Part shown: piece by piece, positions 12,601-22,711 of the stretch | How the letters are laid out: each line of letters opens with the position of its first letter | How positions within the stretch are numbered: position 1 is the stretch's first letter | DNA from: Umbelopsis ramanniana AG | Lineage: Eukaryota > Mucoromycota > Umbelopsidomycetes > Umbelopsidales > Umbelopsidaceae | Reading direction: 5' to 3' | Assembly: GCF_025399195.1 (NCBI RefSeq) | Contig: NW_026252100.1 | Coordinates: 124,001 to 188,000, forward strand | DNA length: 64,000 nucleotides | The notes under the pieces: generated by a model | What the model was told of the DNA's origin: nothing | Seen by the model: the letters and a program-made list of their open reading frames with translations, nothing else | Databases searched by the model: none | Position numbers and translations under genes: made by a program

Positions 12601-13454
12601 CTGTACTTGAATGAATGGTTGACAATGGTATCCCTGTATGCAGCCTATAATTGAGGATGGAGAATCCGACAATCAAGATCGAAATATGCAGGGGTATTTC
12701 GATCAGCCACGACGCTCAACTCCTGAGGCGCCAGTAGCCATTTCAGACCGGCCTGCATCAGTTGCCCAAAACGTGAGCGAGTCAATTGAAGGAAATATCA
12801 GCACAGATGCTCCACGTTCATCGAGTGCTGGTGGTAGAGGAAGCAAGACAGCGGAGGAAATGGTCAACTCACCATCTAAGCGAATGTCAGATAGGAAGCA
12901 CGAATTGGCAGTGAAAAGAGCTGAATCGAAGGAAGGTAGGCGCAAAAAGCCATCAAGAACCTCCAGTACCTCGAGTAACAAAGCAAAGAAAAGATCTGCT
13001 GAGACTATGAAAGGAAAGCAATCGACTAGTGGCATCAACAAAGTGTTTGGTGACAATATAAGCATCATGCCGGTAGAGCTCGAACAACGTACACCCGGCG
13101 CTAAATACCTGACGTCCACTCAACAACTTGATCAAACAGACGCTAATGACAGATCATTATCACCAGAACTACTGGTCAATGTGAAAGTGGCTACTGTAAC
13201 GGCTCCAACCACCGTAGTGACCAATCCACCAGCAACTAATTCCCTCAATGCGATCAAGAGCTTAGAGGACGTAGCAAAGTCAAGACTACCAAAGAAAAAG
13301 CGAAAGCTAGGTACTCGCAAAACTGAAGCTCAAGTAGACATGCCAGCCAGCGATGTAAGTCGATACAAAGGCCTCATTACAGTCTCCTACCAATACTAAT
13401 AATTGTTCATAGGGTATTATTGATGATACTAGCATTATCCTGGATGCTAAATGA
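9617..13454 (+). CDS. Kinesin-like protein with degenerate (pseudo) motor domain, coiled coil and basic tail
   Basis: About 19 exons give roughly 860 residues. Residues 1 to about 340 align by pattern with an N-terminal kinesin motor: strand beta1 VALHIRAAQ, then DMSVQSALDGFNTALMIMSS where active kinesins have the VqsvLdGyN...AYGQTGSGKT stretch, then VLKVRISDNSSILGHFVIVD before LLNTRF (switch II place), then VLTKTLGAYLSGMSRLNAFL and ALEETLIALDFAQHLQRI (the neck-side eeTlsTLrfA motif). The P-loop reads SSGVSNNF, switch I (NxxSSRSH) is absent, and the DLAGSE motif reads DLLNTR. ATP hydrolysis is therefore unlikely. Residues about 350-600 are heptad-rich coiled coil; the tail has basic patches (KRMSDRKHELAVKR, LPKKKRKLGTRK) that could bind microtubules or enter the nucleus. 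Exons 4 and 5 are tiny (10077-10110, 10179-10202). All junctions I checked keep phase. Likely non-motile partner or scaffold; no orthologue recognised. Confidence 0.8.
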
Positions 13455-13960
13455 ACTCAGCTTAGCATTCGATAATCTACGGTTCTAATTTATATGACAC
13501 ACACTAAATGTATAATTGTACAATATCTTTAATGTAATACTTAATGACAGGGATAGCCAACAGAAACTTCAGTAAATATCGGGCATTTTTTAAGCTTCGT
13601 CCAAAGAAGCTTGAATTCGGTCATTCCCCAATTATAAATTTTCTTAAAAAATCGACAGGAATGTATCTTTATAGTAACGGCACATGGTGTGCTAACAAAA
13701 GAAGCGGTAGATACCAGCACCATCATTTATAATGCGCAGCACGAGTGCCTTTTGTTAATAGCCGAGAATAATGGTTGTGTTTCCTGATGATTGGATTGGC
13801 GCGATGATATAGATTTGGAATCAAGAACTGCTATAAAAATAATGGGTAATCTGTATAAGAATATCTCTTGAACATATTCCCTTTATCATATTCAAACCTC
13901 TTACTCCATTTCGATCTTATCGCTCATAAACCAGTTCTTGAGAATCTTAATCATAACATC
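13455..13960. other. Intergenic region with TATA-like promoter
   Basis: The 506-bp spacer contains the 3' end of the kinesin-like gene and the promoter of the next gene. Short open frames here have no recognisable domain. Confidence 0.5.
13832..13839 (+). promoter_or_regulatory. TATA box-like element
   Basis: TATAAAAA lies 129 bp upstream of the chosen ATG at 13961, a plausible distance for a fungal promoter with a short leader. Assignment rests on sequence match and position only. Confidence 0.4.
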
Positions 13961-15151
13961 ATGTCACGCAATGAAGATCAGCCACAATTGGTTGATTCTC
14001 TGACCATATCTCCTACAGTTCTCCATCATTTAGTGGAACAAATGCAAACCCTCCAAATGCGACTAGAGCAGCTTGAACGACAAAAAGTCATCAGCGATAC
14101 GCAAAGCTTGGCGGAGATCACTGCTGCTTACGATATCTCACCTATACCTTCTCGACTCTCGATAGCCAACGCAATCTCGAAAGTTGATCTGAAAAGAAGT
14201 CTAATTAAAACAAGAAGTCTGATCAAAACAGGGAAATTTGCAGTCAATCATCAGCGCAAAAAGCAGTTGGAAACTAGGTTGGATGCAGACGAAATCACCC
14301 TTATTGACGAAGAAGATGAAGGCGGCGCCGCTCATCCTCAATCACTATCTCCACAGAACATTATTCCTATAGAACAAATGCGAGGAGGCGACGTGGTATC
14401 CAAGCCTGCCAACGACAATGCATCTGTTGAGACGTCCACTTTGTACTCTGATACCATGGATACAATGTCCGGCTGCCGAACGCCATCACTGGTTTTATCA
14501 GGATCAATGGAGACAGTATCAAGCAATGATACACCATCCACATCGCAAATCTTGCATGTTTTTCCAAGAGTAACAAGCCTAGAACATTATGATACATCTT
14601 TGCAGTCGTCGGTGATAGAGAGTCCCCCAGGCGTTGAACAAGATGATGGACCATCTACGACTGGAGCTCGTACAAGACAATTGACCTCGGTGTCTGCCAT
14701 TGGAGCTAGCCCTGTGTCCCAAATATCGGAAAACACCTCTCTTCACACAGGCCAAATGCCGACGTATGGAAGATGTTATTCTTCGTTTTTTCCCACTAAC
14801 TTCATCCCGCCTTCACCGTCATTCGCGGGAAGCACTGGAAGACTCTCTTTGGCCACAAGTATGCGTGAGCTGAGGCCAAACTTTGAGCAGTCAGAAAGTT
14901 GCCTAAATTTACTCGATCATGTTGAGATATCGCCAAATTGTTCATCTATAGAACTGAGTGCAATGACCTCAAGCAACTCGACATTGAATCTGCCACAACC
15001 AAAGAAGCTGAATCGAGCAAAGAGATGGCTTACCAAAAAATTGGCTGTGTCTCCCAAGCTCAAGTCATCGACCAGTGCACCAGTACTAGGTACGCACAAG
15101 CAGCCAGGTCTACTCTCGCGAAAGTGGTCCAAGCTAGTGGGTAGAGTGTAG
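13961..15151 (+). CDS. Hypothetical Ser/Thr-rich protein with N-terminal coiled coil
   Basis: Single-exon frame of about 396 residues from the second in-frame ATG (13961); an upstream ATG at 13868 would add 31 leucine-rich residues but lies nearer the TATA-like box and seems less likely. Residues about 20-45 form a short coiled coil (HLVEQMQTLQMRLEQLERQK). A basic patch contains a duplicated hexamer SLIKTRSLIKTG. The middle is disordered and rich in Ser, Thr and Pro, and the last 55 residues are basic (LNRAKRWLTKKLAVSPKLKS, then LLSRKWSKLVGRV). No known domain recognised. Many Ser-Pro and Thr-Pro sites suggest phosphorylation, which is inference. It is convergent with the Hook gene. Confidence 0.65.
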   Translation: MSRNEDQPQLVDSLTISPTVLHHLVEQMQTLQMRLEQLERQKVISDTQSLAEITAAYDISPIPSRLSIANAISKVDLKRSLIKTRSLIKTGKFAVNHQRKKQLETRLDADEITLIDEEDEGGAAHPQSLSPQNIIPIEQMRGGDVVSKPANDNASVETSTLYSDTMDTMSGCRTPSLVLSGSMETVSSNDTPSTSQILHVFPRVTSLEHYDTSLQSSVIESPPGVEQDDGPSTTGARTRQLTSVSAIGASPVSQISENTSLHTGQMPTYGRCYSSFFPTNFIPPSPSFAGSTGRLSLATSMRELRPNFEQSESCLNLLDHVEISPNCSSIELSAMTSSNSTLNLPQPKKLNRAKRWLTKKLAVSPKLKSSTSAPVLGTHKQPGLLSRKWSKLVGRV

Positions 15152-15383
15152 AAGTAGATCATGTTTCTTTTGTGAGCGAGGCAACCATGGCTGGTCCAAC
15201 TGTCTGCGCTCATTCCATATTTGAAGAAGATATATTTTATTATGTTTACATTTATGGGCACTTCCAAGATTTCATAAAAACAACAGCTACAAAAAGATAA
15301 AGTAGTAACATGTATCATGATTGGATATAAAATGTGTATGTATGTGAATGTGAGAATGTATACGTCAAGAGCCCAAATGTCGT

Positions 15384-18300
15384 TTATCGCTTCTTCAGTT
15401 GATTTTCTAAAATCTTACGCTGGCGGCCAAGCCATGATGATGAAGTGGGCCGTCCAGAGAGACTTGAGCTATCTCTCTTTTCTTGACGAGCCAGCTCATA
15501 CCACGATGAGATGATGAGTTGTTGTTCTCTCCTTGACTGAAGACGTACATCCTGGATCTGTCGCTGGAAGTGAATGCTTGTTAGCGTCATTCTGCACGCA
15601 CTTATAGCTGAACAATGTCTTACCTTGAGCAACTCGTTCTCTTCCTCTCGGTTTCTTGGTGCCTTTTGCAGATAATTGAGGTCATGTGGTCTCATGCTTG
15701 AGGCCATCGTTTCCTTGAGTGTCTTGTTATACAGCTTTATCATCTCTCTTGCTTTTCGGATCTTGCTTTGGGTTTCATTCAGTTCTTCTTGAAGATGCAA
15801 AACTTGAATTTGCAAAGTGGCGTTGCGTTCTTTGAGATTCTCCAATTCTTGACTGCAACGTGGAGGCAAGGGGGGTCAAATCAGTGTTTCTATGACCTAA
15901 AATAGTGTTCACCTGGAGTACTTACTCGCTCATGCCTGGAGAAGTGTCGGCTGCATCTCCACTCTTGTTGTTGGTGCCGTTGAGGTAGTTAGCTTCTATC
16001 AAAAGTCTATTGATGTCATGTAATTGCATCTTTGTGATATCTTCCAATCTATTGATGCGCTCTTGTTGCACTGCATACTCCTTTTCGAATGCCTCCAAAG
16101 TAGTGCTGTCCTTGTTGGGAGCACGCGTCGCGTCGGAAACCCGTCTCTCAAATGCAGTAGTGGTTTCACTAAGATGCTTTCCTTCCTTCTCCAAATCCAT
16201 GATTCTAGTCCTAAACGACATGATGGCCTGCATCTGTTTAGGCACAGTGTCTGGTATTCCTTCCCTAATCTGTAACAGTTGCTGTTGTAGTGCTTCAAAC
16301 CGTGATTCCAGATCAGAATGCTTTTGTTGCCAATGTCGTTCGTTTTCGGACGATTTCTCATACTTCGATTGTAGTTCATTGATCTTCTCTCGGCTACCTT
16401 CGGTCGATTGTTCCTTCAACTCCACGATTTGATCTTCTAATTTCTTAATTGTCAATTGGCTGCGTATAATGTAATTTGAGTCAATGTGGGTACGTTAGAA
16501 GAATGAACAGAATGTGTTGGAAGTCAACTTACAAATCCGACATATTGGCCTTCTTCATATCTTCTTCCATACTGGAAGCATTGATACTGGAATCCATTGC
16601 TACGCTTGATCGATGGTTGACAATCTTATCCATGGTTTGCGCTAGCAAAACAGATATTAGAAACTAAGGCTATCATGCTGTCATCGTTGAAAATTCGTAT
16701 TACCTCCTGCAAGCTCTAATTCAGCAAGTTGATCTTCCAGTGAATGGATCTGTTCTTGATCTCTAGCCTTATCTTGTTCTAAAATATCGCATTTCTCTTC
16801 AGCTTTTCGAAGAGCTTCATCCACTTTCTGTTTCTCCATCAAAATCTCGGCTTTGTCGTTCTCCAAGTTATGAACTTGGTCTTTATAAGAGTCCATGAGC
16901 GTCTTGAAAGCAAGCACTTTACGATACTCATCTTCGACTTGATGGTTTCTTTCCATAAGAGTAGCATTTTGTTCCTCAAGTGCCTGAAATGGTGGTATAC
17001 TCGTAAATATTGGAGATTGATCGGAAACACGCTATTTGCGATCATAACATACTTTGATCTGTCTCTTTAAATCAGCGCTGTCCTCTAGTCGCTTTTTATA
17101 CTTTTCAATGGCATTTTCCATCTTGTGCAGCTTTTCTTCGGTATGAGTGTACTCTTCCAGCTGGTCTCGTAATTGTTCGACTTGGTTGACAGTTTTGGAC
17201 ATTTCCTCCATCTTTCGTTCATGTTCTGCGATTTTTCTATTCTGTTTTTCAACCACAAGTTCAGTTTCTTGTCGGCGATCTTCGCTTCGTGATCTAGATA
17301 TGTACAACATGAGTCTTTGCTATGGTGATCAAAATATAAGGGTTGAAATTAAAGGTATCTTACAGATCTTGCTTCAAGTGTTCAATTTCAGTTCGCATGA
17401 TAAAATCAGCTTTTCCAGTATCGTTGGCTTGAGTGACTGCAGCATCCATATCTAGCAATCTCGACTTCAGGTCCTCCTTATCTGCCTCCAAGTCCTCCTA
17501 ATAACAAGCCGCTAAACATTAGCTTCAAGAAACCTTTTTCTTCCATACTGTTCTGCAACAATAACATACACAACGAGATCGAATATCTTCATACTGCTTC
17601 AGAAGCTTTTTTTGCGAGGCTTCAAGTACGTTTCGTTCCTTTACAAGCTTTTCATATTCGGCTTGGTATTGCTGGCTGTAAAAAGGCATTAGCAAGGGTA
17701 ATTTATAAAAATGTAGCTCTGCAAAGTAGACACGTGTACAACATGCAGAGTCGGTTTCAAATCTCGTACCTGGATGCAAGTGGAGTGGAGGAGTAGGACA
17801 CTGTGTCTTCACCCTCGTCGTTCAGAGTTCCATCAACGTCGTTAATTTGACTCATGATCTACAATGATGATACTGTCAGTAAATTTCGCTAGTCGATGCA
17901 ATGTAGTCATGGATAATTGTCGTTACCTCTTCTATGGAGACCATCAAGGCATGTTGACTCTTTTGAGTCAAGCTTTGTATCATTTCAATATACATGTTAT
18001 TATTGTCGGATTGTACAGCTAGAGCTACCACCAGCTGACAGAGTCTAAGTAAGTCTTTGGTATCGGCATCTTTTGCTATAGCGTTGAGGTTGACGGAGGG
18101 TATAGACTCAATGTCCTGTCCCAAAATCTCTTCGTAATATCGGACAATGAGTTTGTGAAGCTTTTTGAGATTATTAAATCGAAGCATCCAGTTGTCACTG
18201 GTTTCTGTGACTGGTGACAGTGCTTTAAACCATGTTGGATCTCTGAAAAAGTCATAATGGTGATGAGCAGGCGGTTGGGTTGAATCGATATTCAGAGACT

Positions 18301-18497
18301 CGGACAACTCACATCTCTTGAAGCACTTGTGATAAAATAACACCATCCGTTAATTCCACAAGTGAGTCGACATCATGAGACTTGTGCTCAAACGTATTAA
18401 TCTATAGGGGAGAATAGTCAGGTCGATTGCCAATGGCTATCGGTTTGGGAAGGCACGGTTGGGAGCAACTTACCCATTCAACGAACGCGTCCGACAT
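15384..18497 (-). CDS. HOK1: Hook-family dynein adaptor
   Basis: Cytoplasmic adaptor that links dynein (and kinesin-3 in fungi) to early endosomes. The start at 18497 opens MSDAFVEWINTFE, the usual Hook N-terminal helix; the HOOK domain continues with RFNNLKKLHKLIVRYYEEIL and LLRLCQLVVALAVQSDNNNM, followed by EMIQSLTQKSQHALMVSIEE, the family's LxxLxxxxQ region. Most of the rest is long heptad coiled coil over many exons (17810 down to 15640). The last exon has REQQLIISSWYELARQEKRD, a typical Hook end that precedes the cargo-binding tail. Family length is about 700 residues, consistent here. Several introns separate the coiled-coil exons. Confidence 0.93.
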
Positions 18498-19111
18498 GGC
18501 CGCCTCCGAAATTGAAAAGCTCATGACTTGCTTCCTGATCTTCCTTATATTCCCAAAAAGAAAATAAAAAATAGGAGAGTTTTAAAAGCGCTGTAGAAAC
18601 AAGCAAAGCAAAGCGAAGCAAAGACGTTGGCGCTTGAACTCGCTCTTCGTCTTCACATAGCCTTAAGAAACGGTTGTACAAAACCCGATCTTGCCACAAC
18701 TCCGATAATTGGTATATCACTTCGCCTCGCTTCTTCTACGAATGCATGCCTTTCATTTATACACTGATCTCTCAGATAACATCTATTCAGATGCCAAAGC
18801 AGTGCTACCTACATAAAAGGATTTTGCTTTGCAGTAATCCAATTTTATGCTCTTTTGTTAGAACGATTTATTAAACAAAGGAGGTGGGATGGTTTGGCAA
18901 ACACTATACTATAGGGGCTGCTCATTGCAGCTTATAAGGATATCTTTCAACGACCCTGTACATAACGAAATGCAAATGCTTTTATACAAGTGAAGTCAAG
19001 TGTCTAATTCTCTCTAATAAATAGTGCGAAATATGAAATGAGATATGGTACAGAATGTGTTGGCAAATAACAGGATACTGGCAAAACTTCAAAGCCATCT
19101 AAAAGAGCTGG
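18498..19111. other. Intergenic region upstream of Hook gene
   Basis: The spacer of 614 bp includes the Hook promoter and leader and the 3' end of MRM2. A short purine-rich repeat (AGCAAAGCAAAGCGAAGCAA) sits near 18600-18620. No gene was seen. Confidence 0.5.
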
Positions 19112-19986
19112 CTATTCTATTTGCCCACGGAACCCCATGGCAACGAAAAATCCTTCCGTTGATTCTTTGCGTGATGCTTTTGGCTTTTCGTGTCTTACTG
19201 TTTCAAAATGTTTTCGAAGAAGTTGCCTGAAATCTTGTTCGCTTCCTCCCATGAAGAACTGGGTGGGCTGTTAGCATACGCATGTTCATTGGTACTTTCA
19301 TACACAGAATGATGGCTTACCTTGCAGACAAAAACTCCATCTTTTTTTAAAATATCTGTAGCAAAAGCCAACGCGTACTCACAGAGTTCCTAGTTCATAC
19401 AATTCAATTTCAGTTAGGTGCTGTCTGAGCTGAGAACACGTTTTCCGATGGTCCAGTTAAGCAAACTCACCATGGATCTTGCGTGGTCAGCCATGTGGTG
19501 ACCAGAAAAGCTTGGTGCCATATCCGATAGAACAACATCTACTGCTTTACCATCAAGAATCTTCATTATGCTCTGTCGAGTTGGTTCTGCGAGAAAGTCG
19601 CCTTCAAGTATGCTTACCCCCGGAATTGGCTCCATGGGTAACAAATCGACAGCAATGACAGTCCCCCCAGTTTTGGATGTAACATCCGTTTCTTCTTCAG
19701 ATAGCTTCTGCTTTCCTTTGAATACTTTCTCTGCAATGACTTGAGTCCATCCACCTGGGCTTGCACCTAATTCAATGACGTTGGCGTTCCGTTTCAAGAA
19801 CCTATGTTTATCGTTCAGCTGTATTAATTTGAAGGCGGACCGAGCCCGATATTGTTGGGCGCGTGCATCTCGCACAAACATGTCGTTAGATTGCCGAGAA
19901 AGCCATTTCTTTGAAGACGACGAATAAAGTCGAAGTCCGAGTTTGCATAGGTTCGTTGGGAATTGCTCGCGAATATAGCCTAACAT
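19112..19986 (-). CDS. MRM2: Mitochondrial rRNA 2'-O-methyltransferase, FtsJ/RrmJ family
   Basis: S-adenosylmethionine-dependent methylation of a uridine ribose in the large mitochondrial rRNA. The N-terminus (MLGYIREQFPTNLCKLGLRL, then SSSSKKW) lacks acidic residues after position 7 and looks like an import signal. Catalytic features are conserved: RSAFKL (first K of K-D-K-E), the SAM loop VIELGASPGGWTQV, the acidic VIAVDLLPM, LSDMAPSFSGHHMADH, and the last lysine and glutamate in KASRKESTEGFFVAMGF. Exon 1 is 19471-19986 and ends GACCACGCAAGATCCATG before a GTGAGT donor; exon 2 (about 19330-19395) encodes ELCEYALAFATDILKKDG; exon 3 begins FFMGGSEQDF and stops at 19112. About 260 residues. 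Divergent from SFT2. Confidence 0.92.
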
Positions 19987-20878
19987 TGCACCAGAGCCAT
20001 GTCATTGCTCAAAAAAATTCTCGGGTGTGTACAAATTTTGTCGATGCCAGTCCCGGTAGCTAGCCAGTGATGCTTTTCCTACAAGCATTTTTACGCTAAT
20101 AATGAAGTCGATGCCAAAATATAGGATCATAGCTGTCCTTCCATATCTCAATAAATGAGGCCAATAAATATATGTCGTTAAATATAGCAAAGTGAAAAAA
20201 TATCAATGGTGCAGATACTATAACTGTTCTACATAAATTCGATGAGGTATCACGAAATGTCGTTGTTTTCAGAACTTCACGTTTGATAAGTTTCAAATTG
20301 TCATTTGCGCTCTCTGGTGGTAAAAAAAGTTCAACGCCTACGCATACGTTCTGGCGCGATCAAACATGCCTGTAGTGCAGGAAATTTGGCAGTATGTCAA
20401 AGCCATAGCAACTGTTTGAAAGGTGATTTACATGCCAAACGTTTAAAAGACAAAGATAAGGTGTAATTCGATGTGAATCTATTTATGAAGACGGAAGGAT
20501 TTGAAAGATGACAAAGCTATCTTGATCGCGTCAAAGTATTTTGGACACAAGACCGGACATGGCCGTTTGGTACCTGGCGAGAGAATTATCCAGTGCGTAC
20601 AGAAGAAGGTGGAAAAATTAAATGATTACATTGCAATAAATTCATTGGCAACCCTCAAATACAGTAAACTAGCCAGCTACACTTCTGTGCAACTCAATCG
20701 TACGTTCAACAGGATAGAGTTGGTGTGGGGTGGGTTCGCCGAGACAAATCACGTGCAACTGTTCTTGCAATGCTTAGCCAAGCTGGGCTCGAAAGAGGCG
20801 TTCTGAATTCTCGAGGATAGTCAAAGTGGAGTCAGCGAAAAGCATTTAACTTTACCTTTCCCTCCATTTCAGCACAAC
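19987..20878. other. Intergenic region between divergent MRM2 and SFT2
   Basis: The spacer of 892 bp carries a 101-codon open frame (20501-20806) that matches no family I know. A pyrimidine-rich tract ending CTCCATTTCAG lies just 6 bp before the SFT2 ATG, which would fit a leader intron whose acceptor abuts the start. Confidence 0.5.
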
Positions 20879-21820
20879 ATGCCTTTCGGCTTCTTCTCCT
20901 CTCAGTTTGATGATCAGGGTATCATGGATGACGGTATGTTATAACGATTTGAAGACTTTTTACTCAACGCATCTACTAATCTGACGTCCGTTGGAAAAAA
21001 TAGGCAACTGGCAGTTCTGTGGCCTGTCCAGAACCCAACGCTTGTATGCCTTTGGTGCAAGGTATGTTCGAAGAGAATTTTAAAATAGTGTGCGTAACGA
21101 AACTAGGTGGCTCATTCCATTTTTCGATATCAACCATAGCTTCGTCGTCGGAATGGTTCTTTCTATCTTGGTAGGTTTAACAACTCGTATGTTTCAGCAA
21201 ATAATGTCTAAGCCATTGCTGACACTTTCGGTCCGCTTTCTTTCTATATGTGTAGTCTACATTATTCCTGCTTACGGCCAATACGACTGCTTTTGCCATC
21301 ATCTACAGTATCGGAAACATTGTATCCATCTTCAGTTTGACGTTCGTGATTGGTATCCCAAAGCAGATCAAGACGATGTTTGCCCCAGTTCGATTTTGGG
21401 CTACAGTCGTGTATCTTGGCATGCTGGTAGTTACTTTGGCACTTTCTATTCTGGTAAGAACGTTGTTGAGTATGATTTTTTGGCTACTGAAAAGCTTAAC
21501 ATTTTTTCATCATCGCAGTTGCACAATTTTATCTTGTCCATTATCCTTGTCATTGTGCAATTCTGTGCCTTGGTGTGGTACGCGTAAGTAACTCTCAGAC
21601 TTGTATGGAGTGAATTTCATATTTATCACTCACTGACATATCTGTTTTCCAAACTACTCAGTGCCAGTTATATTCCCTACGGCCGGTAAGTTTATATACT
21701 GATGAATTGGAATTAGGATGAATGGCGTGTTACATATTTGTTCATGGTACTCACGCGTTATTATCATAATCTAGGGAAATTATCCGTCGTTTCTTCGGTA
21801 GCTGCGTTACATCTATCTAA
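20879..21820 (+). CDS. SFT2: Vesicle transport protein Sft2 (Got1/Sft2 family)
   Basis: Small Golgi membrane protein acting in fusion of endosome-derived vesicles with the late Golgi. It begins MPFGFFSSQFDDQGIMDDG and then NWQFCGLSRTQRLYAFGASF. Four hydrophobic helices follow (VVGMVLSILSTLFLLTANTT; AFAIIYSIGNIVSIFSLTFV; FWATVVYLGMLVVTLALSIL; LHNFILSIILVIVQFCALVW). The end is YAASYIPYGREIIRRFFGSC, the typical family C-terminus. At least six short exons with consistent phase; donors at 20936, 21061 and 21171. About 160-165 residues, as expected. It lies tandem to the RhoGAP gene. Confidence 0.92.
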
Positions 21821-22711
21821 TAAGTTTGAAACCGCTTAGCTGATTATGGTGATCATAAAGTAAAATACACGTAATATAATCTCGTACAATCCGATGTCTA
21901 CTCTATGCTATTTTGTCCCTGTTTGCTACAACGAATGTGATTATTTTTTTAAGTTGCTACTGGTAACCTATGTGTGCCAGCCAGTCGCAGCATGATCAAT
22001 CCAATGTTTTTTCGTAGATAACACCTACGCAATTGGATTTGAAATCCGTCAACCAGCCTCACGACAGGATTAAATCAACTGTGTACCTAGGATTTTTACC
22101 GATTTATCCATCGCCTCATGAACCATGATACTCATTTAAAGCACGCTGTTGAACCCCAACATAGTTGACGATATAAATATACCCTTTTCTTGTCACCTAA
22201 CGAACATAATATCTAGATAGTCGTCATAACAAACAATATGTTTTTCAAAACAACTGGCTTACATACAAAATTTGACGGTTTGTTGACCAACAATAGCCTG
22301 AATGGACCGAGTTAGTGCCGGTAGCAACGTTCATCATCTAAGACAATAAACAATAATTCTAATTAGCTACGTTTTGCCATTAATGTCGTACAGCAGCGTA
22401 GGATCATGAAGCGTTTTGACATTTTCAAGACGGAACAAGGCATGCAAAGGCAGCGATGTAAAGAAGTAGGCAGTTGGAGTTAATTAAGTGTGCGATGTGT
22501 TTGTTATTAAGCAAACGCACTGGATGATCCGTCATTAAGGCAAAGTTGAGGGTACCTGACCAAAACTGAATTGAGTGCTTTTTTTTTCTCATGTCACACA
22601 CATGTTTCCAATGGAGGCCGATTTCCGTTTTGGGCTACTCAAAATAACAGGACATGCCGAATTCTCCTTCCGTTTTCCCCGTTTGCCTTTGCTTTCGCTC
22701 ACTCTTTCCTC
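21821..22711. other. Intergenic region between SFT2 and RhoGAP gene
   Basis: The spacer of 891 bp is A/T-rich, with no open frame of note. The last 150 bp before the RhoGAP start contain T runs and pyrimidine-rich sequence typical of a fungal core promoter. Confidence 0.5.

Noticed and set aside
20501-20806. 101-codon open frame upstream of SFT2
   Set aside because: No family recognised; it ends 70 bp before the SFT2 start and is more likely leader or promoter.
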